Of a DNA stretch of 64,000 nucleotides, positions 45,901 to 58,861 are shown piece after piece; the first letter of the stretch is position 1; each line of letters begins with the position of its first letter. The stretch covers positions 310,001-374,000 of the forward strand of contig JAZGUH010000227.1 of the NCBI GenBank assembly GCA_037893225.1, written 5' to 3'. Origin of the DNA: Hippasteria phrygiana (lineage: Eukaryota; Echinodermata; Asteroidea; Valvatida; Goniasteridae). Under the pieces are notes generated by a model. The model ran no database searches. It had not been told where the DNA came from and saw only the letters and a list, made by a program, of their open reading frames with translations. The translations under genes were made by a program, and so were the position numbers.

Positions 45901-47493
45901 CAATTAAAAAACATAGTAGCTATCGGCTTGAGCTATTTTTGCGAAACTAGCTACGGAGGTAAATTTTTTGTATCTGCACTTAATAAGCTTTGACTTTTAA
46001 ATTAACACAATGATGTGGTATCTGTACAGGCCAAGTTCAAAAAGTAGACCAAAATTGATTTAACAGATATATCCCATATTCCTAAAGAAAATAATGTCAC
46101 CAAATAGGCCTAAGTATCATTATGCAGCCTAAGATCTTCCCTTTAAAATGATAGGCCACTCTCCCAGATTAGGTGACGGATTACTAGCGTTTACGTAAAA
46201 CCACTATAAAACTTCCGTGTCCAAGTTTCTGTGAAATCGGTTGATGCTGATGAGTGCTGTCTTTGGGTATATAAAAGTCGAATATGCCGGATCTAGTCGG
46301 ACCTAGCAGAATCCTCCATTTAAAACGTACAGTTTACAGGAGAAACTATGTTTGTAGAAATGTAAAGAAAATACCCGATTTAATTTGGAGCAATAAAAAA
46401 ACCTAGTAAACATGCGCAAAATTGGCAAAGTGAAAATCATGGCAGGCCGCAATACCTTCTTGGAAACTGCTTGTGTGTGCACCCAAAATTGCACATCCTG
46501 TCATGCTTGTTGCCCAGAACCACAGTATTTATTTTCTTAAAATGTTAAAAGCCGTTTCCTGATTTCTGATCGCTAAAATTCTTTCACGAGTATGTATTTT
46601 GTCATGTGTTCCTAACATGTTAAATTGAGGAATCCGGCTAGGTCCGGGATCCGCATTAGACTCCTGACGGGGTACCGGAAAAAAGGGTAACAATAGGAAA
46701 AATGGGATCTACAATGTAGTCTTTAGAATTCTTGGGACCCCACAGGGAAAACGCTGTGGAGTTTGATATTTCAATAGGAACAAAGTAGAAGAATAGTAGG
46801 GAAATAGATGTGGACAATAGTGGTACCCTATAAGGTTGCATATGTCAAGATGTGTGTCTGTGGGTTTGTTTTTGCATTCAATAGGTGACCTTTAACAATA
46901 GAGGAAAATACGGTCTCCGGTTGAGAAAGGTCCCCGGTTACAAATCGTCTACAAAACCAATGTGGGTCCTTGCCAAAAGTTTGTATGAACAATAGGAGGA
47001 TAATAGGAGGTCCCCGATTGAAGGTCTGTGCAATACTTGAGTGTGTTAGCGGGTGTAGAATGGTGCTCGTCCACATGGATCATGAGCACAACGGTCCACA
47101 TCACAAAATCCTACTAAAACTTGGACACGAGTTTCTATTTGTTTTACGTATTCACATCGTGCTCAGTGATTAGTGACCTGATCTGGGTGTGACTAACCAT
47201 TTTAACCCTCCCTTTCTCGGTGCCAAAATTGAGCCAACTACCCTATCAAAACCTATTGAGTGACAGGTTGAAACACACAAGCTGTTGGAGAGGAAGGGCT
47301 TAGGTTTTTTGTTAGGTTATGATAATTATAACAGTAGGAGGGTTAAAGAAAAGATACTATATGCTATATAATGGTACTAAGGTTGTGATATCAGTTTGAT
47401 TATTACGGGGTTTATTTGGGGTTCGATTTCGATGTTTCTTTGACTCGCCCTGTATGAAACCATTCGTCCAATATAGATACCGCATGATGTTAA
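42919..47493. other. Stretch without a supportable gene
   Basis: Contains a copy of the GATGCTTGAGACTATTATTTACTT repeat (44490-44640), a poly-C tract (45717-45743) after a short (AAAC)n run, and a diverged copy of 41735-41840 at 46745-46830. Words GGTCCCCGATTGAA recur here (47010) and at 62580. Several short open frames are not convincing. Confidence 0.4.
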
Positions 47494-47853
47494 AGAGCAA
47501 CTAAAACGCCAATTTTTCTGTGGGACTTTTGGACTTTTACGACAGTTTAAATACTCTTTTAACCGATGGAGATTAGTTTGCAGACGAGAGAAATTTTGTT
47601 ATTAAAAAAAGGGTTGTTATTCTGAACCATTTATCCTGTTTCGCGAAAGCTCATTATGTATGTAAATGTATGTACGTGACCCCGTGACGTACCGTGTAGA
47701 GTCGGTTGATGCTACAGCCAAACACTATGCATGTACGTACGTGGAGTTAATGCTGCTGGAAGAGTTTTGGTCGACAAAACTCCTCCGTTTTCCCGTCTAT
47801 TTTGTCTAATTTTGATATTATTTCAGTATGAGCATGGTTCTGAGGTAATCATT

Positions 47854-47943
47854 ATGCCTCGATCGTGTGTAGTTAGGGGTTGCACGAGAACCAGCGACAA
47901 AAACTCTGACCTAGCATTCCTGCGATTTCCAGTGTTGAATGGG
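47854..47943 (+). pseudogene. THAP zinc-finger gene, 5' part
   Basis: ATG at 47854. MPRSCVVRGCTRTSDKN then LAFLRFPVLNG is the classical THAP start: Cys-x(4)-Cys of the C2CH zinc site and the FxRFP motif. The frame is cut at codon 30 by the insertion at 47944, which brings an immediate TAG. An AG acceptor (ATTATTTCAG) lies 27 bases upstream. THAP domains bind specific DNA, in transposons usually the element's own ends. Confidence 0.75.
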
Positions 47944-50380
47944 TAGTCAGTGGGCTTACGGTCGAAAATGACTTCCCATATGCAATTTCGGGTACATTCT
48001 TTGAAAATTTCAGAATCGAAATCCACTTGATGCCATTTTTTTTAAACTCCAGAAAAAAAATTTTTTTGTCTTTATTTTCGAGCTGAAATGCTGACGACGC
48101 AATAAAACAGATATAACTACCCAAGTGACGACTTGCGGCTTTTTCGGAATCCTCCCCATTGATACTGTATAAATGGATTCGCAATTCGGTTTAATTTCGC
48201 AAACGGTTGACTACAAGTATGACTGCGCGGAGTATCAGACAACGTACAGTACGTACGTACACACACACGGTGAATGCTGTACACTCCGCTGCGCGAGTCA
48301 CGTCGAGATTTACGACAGTTTTACACAAACAAACCTTCATTCTCATTTTGTGTAAAGAAACCTTCGTGAGTAGTAAACATTATTTGATCATAACATTAAT
48401 CATTACAGATAAGAATAACGGGGATGTTTTTTTTTAAAAAGGGACGTTTTTTTGTGGTTTTTCTTAAAGGTGTTTACTTTAGTTCGTTTGACACATTTTC
48501 AAGGTTACTTTAGTTTGGTTTCTCCGTGTTGTTCTTTCGTTTTAGATTGGTGTAACGCAGCGGGAGGCGTGATTATCTCGCTGCTCTGGAAATAAGTAAC
48601 TTGTAATTTTTCCGTTTCAGTTACAAGCCTGGACCGAAGTGAAGTTAAAACATACACCATTAAGCATTTAACCAGTTTCGTGAATAATTAGCTGGCACCC
48701 CAGCTAACAATTTTACGTTGTGACAACGTTGCCACATGGTCACGTTTTCGTTGCGGCAACGTTAGGAAAATGACGTTGCAGCAACGGAAAAATGTCGACT
48801 CCCATACGCGTTGCCACAACGTTATCACGCAACGTTAAGAGGACGTTGCTACAACGTAAAAGAAACATTAACTGGTACATGATTACAACCTTGACGTCAC
48901 GTAATAAAACGACCTAATGGGCACCTAACAGCAACATATATGCACGTTTGTACGACCTTATGGGGACGTGATTACAACTTGATTATCACGTTACAGCAAC
49001 CTTATTATAAGGGACGTTTCTACAACCATTTACAAACGTTATTGCAACCTTGTGGGCACATCTCTGCAACTTTGTTGGAACCTAAAAGCAACTTTATGGG
49101 ACGTAATTGCAACTTTATTGGGGACTTCACTGCAACCTAATTGGCACGTCACTGCAACTTTTTGGGCACGTCATCGCAACTTTGTTGGAACGTAATAGCA
49201 ACTTTAGGGGACGCAATTGCAATTTTATTGGGCACGTCACTGAAACTTTATGGCACACTATTGCAACTCTGTGGACACGTTCCTGTATTATAGGGATACT
49301 TGAAGTTAATTTCTGCAAACGATAACAAATCAAATACATGTACATGTAAACGGAATTAATGTCATTCTAATTTTATTACAAAAAATGTTGAAAATGATAC
49401 AAACAAGTCAACTTTTCTTGAAAATGACAGCACGCAAGATGTCATGATTTCTGAGGATGCTTGAGACTAGTATTCACTTACAATCAAGAAACATATTTCA
49501 CAATAATTTGGGAGTTTAAATGTTGATGTTTGCAAATGTATATTGCATTCAATAAAAGAAGTAAGTTCGTAATATGACCTGACCAAACTTGAAGGTCTAA
49601 AGGCCAGGTCATACCCCAGGCCGCAAGAGCAAAAACAAACGAATTAGATATCGGAAATATTCGCTTCAAAATTCACCGGAGTTATTTTCTCACTTTTCGT
49701 AGCGCATGCCGGAATAATTTTCGTGACATTAAAAATTTGCTTTCACTTTGGCTTTCTTGCAATAATATGAACTTGTCTTTAACTGAACGAATAATAGTGC
49801 GATGGAGTGTGTATAGTGTTGACAAAATATGTTACGGGTCTGGCCAAAGGCAATTGCGACGGGCCCCTTACCGGTTTTCAACATCTATGAAAGTCCCCCA
49901 TCATACCATTATCCTCATAATAAATACCTTTTTGATCAAAAGATAAAAAGTCGACAAGTTGAAAAAAGTTGAACCATTTTGTTCTTTCAAATTAAATTAA
50001 TTCAAGTAACATACACAATGGTAAAAATTTACATTGAAGCAAAATTATACAGTAGTGTCAGTTTGAACGTCGACAGGCTGGGGAGGTGAGGTTTTTTTTT
50101 GACGAAAAATATAAATGAATTACACATTATTTTTTTAGCCGTCCTCTGTCACTGGCATTCTATATAAAACGTTTTTACATGATCGTTTTATCTTGCTACA
50201 GGGTTTATGAAACTTGTAGGGCCTACATGTAATTGAAGTACAGCTTTTCTTTTCGTGAAGGTATATCGGTTTGCAGTAAATTGCAAAAATTAAAGTTAAA
50301 ACAGACGCATTTTTAAATGGGAAACCACAAAATGGCGTCTCGTAACTTTCATAAATTTAAAAGGAGTGTATCTTTCTTAA

Positions 50381-50626
50381 TGTAAAAGAGTGAAAAACTC
50401 ACTCGCCAAAAGAGTGAATCCCTTCTTAAACCACTCCAAAAGAGTAAATCTCTTATAAAAACCACTAGAAAAGTATGAAATTCCAACTCTTTCGTGGAGC
50501 CGTATCCCTTATATATGGCTGCTCGAAAAAGTGGAAATTTTACTCTTTTCGAGTGGTTTTCACTCTTTTCGAGTGGTTTGAGAAGGGATTCACTCTTTTG
50601 GAGAGTGGGTTTTTCACTCTTTTACA
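50381..50626. mobile_element. TTAA-flanked foldback MITE, copy 1
   Basis: TTAA at 50377-50380 and 50627-50630. Ends TGTAAAAGAGTGAAAAACTC and complement. The interior is short units of CTCTTTTGGAGTGG and CTCTTTTCGAGTGG in both orientations, so the whole element folds on itself. Confidence 0.85.
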
Positions 50627-53275
50627 TTAACTAAGAGATTATTCAATGTGTTTTAAGGGTTAGGCTCTTTTCACAGACCGTTTAATAAGAAATTCCAAGA
50701 TATCCAGAGAATTGCAGGTTCATTAATCGGCAAGGTTGTAAACATGGCACGTCCCTCATCATGACGCGATCTGACAAACAAATAACAGGAAAACAATTTA
50801 TCAGATTATGATGCCTGACGGATGATACACTAATTCTCTAAACTATTCCAAAACCAAGCCCTTCTCAGAGGATGACAAAAGCCAAAAATCGGTAAAAGTT
50901 TTTTTGTCGATAAAACAAAACATACCCCAGCTAACACATAACGTTGCCACAACGTTTTGCAAAGTTGTGAAAAGGTTGTCATTTGGTAACGTTTCACGAG
51001 GACGTTAAAGCAACTTTGCTACAACATTTGACCGTTCATTTATTGGTTGTAAAAATGTTGTATATTGGTTATTTTGACAACGTCGTATAAAAGTTATCAT
51101 GTCACGTTGCATTAACGTTGTATGAAGGTTTTTTCATAACGTTGTCATTAAATTGTCAATATCACGTTGTCTTGACGTTGTAGTTAAGTATATTCACGAC
51201 GTTACTCTGTAGTTGTAATTATGACGTTGTGATAAAGTTGTATGGAGGTTATTTCATAAACGTTGTAATTAAGTTGTGATAATAACGTTGTAATAATGTT
51301 GCAGTTAAGTATTTTCACAAAGTTGCTACAATGTTGTAATCATGACGTTGCAGTAACGTTGTATCTCGGTGTTTTTATAACGTTGTGTTTATGCTGTTAA
51401 TTTAACGTTGCCATGACGTTGTAGTTAAATATTTTCACAACGTTGCAGTGTGGTTGTATTAACTAACGTTGTACTTAAGTCGTGTGTAGGTTATTTAATA
51501 AATGTTGCCATTAAGTTGTAATAATCACGTTGTTACGGCGTTATACTTAAGTATTTTCACAACATTGCTCTGATGTTGTTATAATGACATTGTGGTAACA
51601 TTGTATTTCGGTGTTTTCACAACGTTGTATTGATGTTGCAATACGTGACGTAGTGATGACGTCGTACGAAGGTTTTATCTTAACGTTGTTGTTAACTCGC
51701 AAATCACGTTTTGAAAGTGTGGTATGGTATTTTCAAAAAGTTGCTGTTATGTTGCGATTCTTAGACATATCTTTTCCGCCTATCCTTGTACCTGCATCCA
51801 TGCATCGTGTTCCGGCACTGTATGGAGCGTACCAACTTACATAAATTTGCCCGTTCTCAGAGAAAACTAATACCACGGCGCATGCGCGGCACCGAATTCC
51901 GCATCATTTGAATCGCGGTGCTCAGTTACCGAGCGAGCGGGAGCAAGCAGCCACTATTAACGGTCGCCCTCCAGTTGATGCCCGGCTAAGTCAGGCTCCA
52001 CACGTACTAATAGTATACGGTAGCTTTTCAGAGCAGCATTTCTTCAGAAGGTAGGAATTGTATATTTTCTATAAATCTTTAAATTATCAGTGACATTCTC
52101 TCGTGTAATTTCGGGAATACGATTTTTCAGTATTCTTACGTATACATGTAAAACCTTTTTCAAGCAAATCACTAAATATACTGGCAACTTTCCGAACGTA
52201 ATTTACGAAAGGACAGTCTTAATTTGTTTTTAGTTGATACTGAAAATGTTCCGTCGATTCAGATTTGTGAAGAGTACAAATCAATTAGGTGGATGGGCTA
52301 GTTTGTTATTTTGAGCATTTATAGAGGAAACAATACAAATTAGGTTCATGTAGGCCCTAACGTTCTAAGTCTTGTTTAGTTGGAAAAAGTCGTATTTTTC
52401 CCAACATGCCCAAAGGAAACTGAGTATGATACGGATCTATGCTGGCAGATTCGCAGGCATTAATGACTAACCCCCTATAGGGTGCATGTAAAATCCTATT
52501 AAAATTGGAGGATTGGGACTGCTATAGGGTTTTAAGAAACAATTGTTGGCTAGTTTTTATAGCTGTGCATGGAAGAATCTGATGATTTATTAGCAAAATG
52601 GAAAAATGTCTGACAGTGTTTAAAAACCGAGAATACCTTTGTAGTGTAGCCTACCAGTACCATTTTGATTCCAATTAAGCAATGGTCAAACCACACTAGC
52701 TTTGACAACATGAAAGAGTTAGCTGGGGTACGTACGTGCCGGTATCTTGTAATTTGATTTCTCAAAGGAAAGTAGCCCTACTGCAAATTTAACTGCAAAA
52801 TAATACAGTTAACTATTAAGATATTTCCCCCCAAATAAAGCCTGCACCATATGGTTTGTACATTAACGAGGTCGTTGTCATGGCTACGTGCGTACCATTG
52901 AGTCACAGGGCCTGGCCAAAAGTTCAGACACCAAATCATTCCAGCGTAAACACGGTCCTCTAGATTTCGCTGGAATGTCTAAGTACACGGAAATTTGACG
53001 TTCCGGTTATAGCTCAAGTGTTTGGCGTGTAGTGACCGCATTAAATATTAGAACTGTGTGTGATTGGGTAAGTTTCGTGGCTAGTCAGCGTTGCTAAGAG
53101 ATGAAAGAAGAATTGCCCTAACTTTTTGTAACAGCCTTTTTGTAAAGTGCTTTTAAAATGTTTCCTTCAAGACCATGTGGACAACAACAAACCGTGTTCC
53201 GTTGTTTTCAATTTCTATTGGTATATTAATCTTAAAATTACTCATAATGTTTTGTAATTTGTCCCCACACTGCAG

Positions 53276-53384
53276 TTATGCTTCATCTGAGTGCAATGGG
53301 TGGCAGGCTGTGACATGTTTGAACTGCATGTCTACTTCATACGGCGTTTGCGGGATGCTTTTGAATCATCTCTTGTTTTTCTCC
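53276..53384 (+). CDS. Exon-like Cys-rich segment at the centre of the nested elements
   Basis: Bounded by CCACACTGCAG and GTAAGT. One frame is open: YASSECNGWQAVTCLNC, then MSTSYGVCGML and a hydrophobic end. Four to five Cys are suggestive but no family is recognised. It is in the only part (52221-53564) not shared between arms, where an internal gene of the elements would be expected. Confidence 0.25.
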
Positions 53385-53875
53385 GTAAGTACATACAGAG
53401 TTGACTTTTCGATCACATCTGTATTCCTGTTAAGAGGATGAAAATAACTTTTAAAAGTGTAAAAGGCACACGGTTTTTGGAATGAGTAAAGTGATTGAGT
53501 GTTCTTTTTCCAGTCATGCTCTCAAAAAAAATTTGTTTGCCCTAAACATTTTCAATTGGTACCGGTATATTTTGTTTTATCGACAAAAAACCTTTTACCG
53601 ATTTTTGGCTTTTGTCAGCCTCTGAAAAGGGCTTGGTTTTGGAATAGTTTAGAGAATTAGTGCACCATCGGTCAGGCATAATAATTATCTGATACATTTT
53701 TTTCCTGTTATTTGTTTATCACTATATCAGAATCGCGTCATGATGAGGGACGTGCCATGTTTACAACCTTGCCGATGAGTGGACCTGCACTTCTAAATCT
53801 GGATGTATTGGAATTTCTTATTAAACGGTCTGTGAAAAGAGCCTAACTCTTAAAACACATTGAACAATCTCTTAA

Positions 53876-54166
53876 TGTAAAAGAGTGAAAAACTCACTCT
53901 ACAAAAGAGTGAGTCCCTTCTCAAACCACTCCAAAAGAGTGAATTTATCTCTTGTAAAAACCACTCGAAAAGAGTGAAAACCACTCGAAAAGAGTGAAAT
54001 GTCCATATAAGGGACAACTCTAAAAAGAGTTGTCCCTTATTATATGGCTCCACGAAAGAGTTGAAATTTCACTCTTTTCGAGTGGTTTTTATAAGAGATT
54101 CACGCTTTTGGAGTGGTTTGAGAAGGGATTCACTCTTTTGGAGAGTGAGTTTTTCACTCTTTTACA
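53876..54166. mobile_element. TTAA-flanked foldback MITE, copy 2
   Basis: TTAA at 53872-53875 and 54167-54170. It is the arm-A' counterpart of copy 1: the sequences outside both TTAA sites also correspond in reverse complement. The interior differs slightly in the number of GAGTGG units. Confidence 0.85.
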
Positions 54167-57084
54167 TTAAATTTATGAAAGTTACGAGACGCCATTTTGT
54201 GGTTTCCCATTTAAAAATGCGTCTGATTTAACTTTAATTTTCGCAATTTACTGAAAACCGATGTATACCTTCACGAAAAGAAATTAGATGTACAAGTTTC
54301 ATAAACCCTGTAGCAACATAAAACGATCATGTAAAAACGTTTTATATAGATTGTCAGTGGCAGAGGACGGCTTCAAAATAATGTGTACCTTATTTACGTT
54401 GTCATTTTTTTGTTTGTTAGATTTAAAACTCACCTCCCTATATAGCCTGTCGACGTTCAAACTGAAACTACTGTATAATTTTGCTTCAATGTATTTTTTT
54501 ACCATTGTGTATGTCACTTGAATTAATTTGATTTGAAAGAACGAAATGGTTTAACTTTTTTCAACTTGTCGACTTTTTATCTTTTTATCAAAAAGGTATT
54601 TATTATGAGGATAATGGTGTGATGGGGGACTTTCATAGATGTTAAAAACCGGTAAGGGGCCCGTCGCAATTGCCTTTGGCCAGACCCGTAACATATTTTG
54701 TCAACACTATACACACTCCATCACACTATTATTCGTTCAGTTAAAGACAAGTTCATATTATTGCAAGAAAGCCAAAGTAAACGCAAATTTGTTATGTCAC
54801 GGAAATTATTCCCGCATGCGCTACGAAAAGGGAGAAAATAACTCCGGTGAATTTTGAAGCGAATATTTCCGATATCTAATTCGTTTGTTTTTGCTCTTGC
54901 AGCCTAGGGTATGACCTGCATGGCCTTTAGGTCAGGTCATATTACGAACTTACTTCTTTTCTTGAATGCAATATACATTTGCAAACATCAACATTAAAAC
55001 TCCCAAATTATTATGAAATATGTTTCTTGATTGTAAGTGAATAATAGTCTCAAGCATCCTGAGACTATTAATTGCAGAAATTAACTTCAAATATCCCTAT
55101 TATGTTACAGGAACGTGTCCACAGAGTTGCATAGTGTGCCATAAAGTTGCAGTGATGTGCCAATTATTAAGTTGCAGTGACGTGCCCAATAAAATTGCAA
55201 TTGCGTCCCATAAAGTTGCATTACGTTCCAACAAAGTTGCAGTGACGTGCCCAAAAAGTTGCAGTGACGTGCCAATTAGGTTGCAGTGACGTCCCCAATA
55301 AAGTTGCAATTACGTCCCCAATAAAGTTGCAATTACGTCCCATAAAGTTGCTGTGACGTGCCCAAAAAGTTGCAGTGACGTGCCCAAAAAGTTGCAGTGA
55401 CGTTCCCAATAAAGTTGCAATTACGTCCTATAAAGTTGCTTTTAGGTTCCAACAAAGTTGCAGAGATGTGCCCACAAGGTTGCAATAACGTTTGTAAATG
55501 GTTGTAGAAACGTCCCTTATAATAAGGTTGCTGTAACGTGATAATCAAGTTGTAATCACGTCTCCATAAGGTTGTAGAAACGTGCATATACGTTGCTGTT
55601 AGGTGCCGATTAGGTCGTATTAACGTGCCGTCATGGTTGTAATCAAGTACTAGCAAACGTTTCTTTTACGTTGCAGCAACGTCCTCCTAACGTTGCGTGA
55701 TAACGTTGTGGCAACGCGTATGGGAGTTGACATTTTTCCGTTGCGGCAACGTCAATTTCCTAACGTTGCCGCAACGAAAACGTGACCATGTGGCAACGTT
55801 GTCACAACGTAAAATTGTTAGCTGGGAAGACTGTGTCCTTTCGTGAATTACGTTCGGAAAGTTGCCAGTGTATTTAGTGATTTGCTTGAAAAAGGTTTTA
55901 CATGTATACCTAAGAATACTGAAAAATCGTATTCCCGAAATTACACGAGAGAATGTCACTGATAATTTAAAGATTTATAGAAAATATACAATTCCTACCT
56001 TCTGAAGAAATGCTGCTCTAAAAAGCTCTACTAGTAGTACGTGTAGCCTGACTCAGCCTGGCATCAACTAGAGGGCGACCGTTAATAGTGGCTGCTTGCT
56101 CCCGCTCGCTCGGTAACTGAGCACCGCAATTCAAATGATGCGGAATTCGGTGCCGCGCATGCGCCGTGAAAAATACTTATAAGTATAACGCCGTAACAAC
56201 GTGATTTTTACAACTTAATGGCAACATTTATGGAATAACCTACAGACGACTTAAGTACAACGTCGGTTAATACAACCACACCGCAACGTTGTGAAAATAT
56301 TGAACTACAACGTCATGGCAACGTGAAATTAACAGCATAAACACAACGTTATAAAAACACCGAAATACAATGTTACTGCAACGTCATGATTACAACATTG
56401 TAGCAACTTTGTGAAAATACTTAACTGCAACATTATTACAACGTGATTATCACAACTTAATAACAACGTTTAGGAAATAACCTCCATACAACTTTATAAC
56501 AACGTCATAATTACAACCACAGAGTAACGTCGTGAATATACTTAACTACAACGTCAAGACAACGTGATATTGACAATTTAATGACAACGTTATGAAAAAA
56601 CCTTCATACAACGTTAATGCAATGTGATATGATAACTTTTATACGACGTTGTCAAAATAACCAATATACAACATTTTTACAACCAATAAATGAACGGTCA
56701 AATGTTGTAGCAAAGTTGCTTTAACGTCCTCGTGAAACGTTACCAAATGACAACCTTTTCACAACTTTGCAAAACGTTGTGGCAACGTTATGTGTTAGCT
56801 GGGACGTACAGTAGCCTGAGTAGGGGCCTACTTGAAGTTTGAACACTTTGCATTAATTTTCATATATATAGACTGTACATGCGTAAACCGTAAACGTAGT
56901 CCTTTTGTAGATGTAGGCCGAAGCAAAGTGAAAGTAGAAAGCTATAGAGATGTAACTAACTTATAGTCCTCAAGGCCTGCACACAAATTATTGGTTGTCA
57001 TGCACAACGACGAGCCTGCTGCCAAAATCAAGCCAACAGATTTCATTACATGTATGTGCATAAAATGTCAAAAACAACTAAATA

Positions 57085-57420
57085 ATGAGAAATTCACACC
57101 CTAAGCAATTGTCTTCGTATGAAACACTTTTGCAAAAGGTTCAGACAAGAGCTGATTTTGGCAATCCTGATGTTATCAATATCTTGAAAAGACTTAGGGG
57201 CAAGTCAAGCTTGAGAAAGGTGATAAATGGCACAACAATTGAAAGTGCTAAAATTGAAAGAGATGAAAAGGTGGCAAAATAATGACCCCCAGATAAAGAA
57301 AAAAACAGATCAGTCAAATCGTCGTGTTTCGAGTGTTTCTTCTGTCAAGGAACTTACCCTTCCAAATATGCTTGCCAAAGTGCCAACAGTGGGAATGAAA
57401 TTAAAGAAGTTGAAACAGTA
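57085..57420 (+). other. Doubtful Lys-rich reading frames
   Basis: Two overlapping + frames (57085-57282, starting MRNSHPKQLSSYETLLQKVQ, and 57227-57421) together give a Lys/Arg-rich sequence. Just upstream, 57025-57080 reads KPTDFITCMCIKCQKQLNNE with a CxxC. It may be the relic of one coding region broken by a frameshift, but no family is recognised. Confidence 0.2.
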
Positions 57421-57547
57421 GTAATAATGATTTATGGAAGTTACGGCTTGCAGATGTTATAATCTCGCAGACTGTATCATACAACAGTTCAAGAGTACAA
57501 GACAACGTTTGTGTCACGTTTAGCAAAATTTGAGTCTACTCTCTTAA

Positions 57548-57865
57548 TGAAAAGGAGTGAAAAACTCACTCTCCAAAAGAGTTAATATCTTATCAAACCA
57601 CACAAAAAGAGTGAATCTTTTAAACCAACTCCAAAAGAGTGAAAACCACTCCATGATAAGAGTGATATTTCCACTCTTTTGAGGAGCCATGAGGGACAAG
57701 TCTAAAAAGAGTGGTCCCTTATAAGACTCCTCAAAAGAGTGGAAATATAACTCTGTTGGAGTGGTTTTCACTCTTTTGGAGTGCTTTTTATAAGAGATTC
57801 ACTCTTTTGGAGTGGTTTAATAAGGGATTCACTCTTTTGGAGAGTGAGTTGTTCACTCTGTTACA
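57548..57865. mobile_element. TTAA-flanked foldback MITE, copy 3
   Basis: TTAA at 57544-57547 and 57866-57869 (context CTCTTAAT...ATTAAGAGAG). Same family as 50381 and 53876, an independent insertion outside elements A and B. Confidence 0.85.
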
Positions 57866-58277
57866 TTAAGAGAGTACCTTATCAGATTTTCGTCGAGAGT
57901 TTTAAAGTCCATATGCTGCAGTAGGTCTATCTCTATGGATGTATCACAACTTGCCCAGTTAGAAATACAAATATTGGTATATCATACAGTCGTGTCAGTC
58001 AAGTCTGTAACCAGATTGCCGAAGCTGACCTCACCCAGACATCCCCAGATCTTGTCGTTGATGTCCCAAGTACATGCATTAAACTTGTCAAATGCGACAC
58101 AACGGGCAGTCTAAAACCGCGCACCAGTCCATCTTACAAGTCTTTTTCAGAGTTCAGTGCATGATGACTTATAGTTTGGAACGTGGCTAGATAAAACAGA
58201 CCACGACACAATGTTCCTCTAGCACCAAACGCGTCAAATAACATGACATAGTCCGAGTCCGCAGAGGATGCAGATGA

Positions 58278-58627
58278 TAAAGGCACAATTCCTATTTCGG
58301 TGAGGCCACTCATGCAAATGTCAGTGGTGAAACTATCAGTGCTGGAGCTGTCGGTGCTGAAAATGTCGGTGCTGAAAATGTCGGTGCTGAAAATCAAGTC
58401 CTGTCTGATGCAGCATGTGGTACTAGTCCATTTGCCTTCTCACTTTTAAATGAATGTCTGGTGACATCTGATGACGTAACAAAAGTAGGAAATGAAGACC
58501 AACATGTACCAGTATGGTCTGCATGTAATTCACTACGAAACCAACCACAGTTTATTGAATTTGCATCACTAGCATTGATAAAGTTTACACACTCAATGTA
58601 CATAAAAGTATATTCATTAAATAAGTA
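58278..58627 (+). other. Open frame without ATG, with three VGAEN repeats
   Basis: The + frame is open for 116 codons to TAA at 58625, including the 15-bp unit GTCGGTGCTGAAAAT three times in a row (58349-58393), then DAACGTSPFAFSLLNECL and further. No start codon and no known family. It may be the end of a decayed coding region within the 12.2-kb insertion. The opposite strand is also open, so the coding strand is not certain. Confidence 0.25.
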
Positions 58628-58861
58628 ATCCTTTACTTTGACTTTCCAGACTACTTTTTCTAACTGAAAGGTTAGGCTTACCTCTTGAAAGAGGCTTGGG
58701 ATATCAAGTTTGTCTTTTGATATCTAATCTGGAGGTAGCACCAATCGTAATAAGTATATATATGTTCAGTGATATGTCATATTTAAATGTAGTGTACACG
58801 ATTGGTAATTCTCCATTTTTGTTTAATGAATTAATACGAAATATCTTACTAGACTGTAAGT

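Larger units (their letters stand above)
48699..55826. mobile_element. Palindromic element A (CCCAGCTAACAATTTTACG ends)
   Basis: The arms 48699-50925 and 53565-55826 are reverse complements over about 2.2 kb with moderate divergence, both beginning CCCAGCTAACAATTTTACGT. The outer 600 bp are packed with GTTGCAA/ACGT-type subterminal repeats spaced 20-40 bp. Each arm carries the same TTAA-flanked foldback MITE at the corresponding place. A segment near 49320-49420 is present only in the left arm. The flanking bases differ (AC left, AA right), so a simple target duplication is not preserved. Confidence 0.8.
50926..56803. mobile_element. Palindromic element B (CCCAGCTAACACATAACG ends)
   Basis: The arms 50926-52220 and 55827-56803 are reverse complements with ends CCCAGCTAACACATAACGTT. 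They are rich in ACGTTGT/ACAACGT words. Flanks are AC on both sides (50924-50925 and 56804-56805), a possible 2-bp duplication like the TG of the related element at 8026. The left arm has about 300 bp (51565-51875) missing from the right arm. The left end of B sits where arm A is cut, and the right arm of B is cut by the end of A. Confidence 0.75.
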
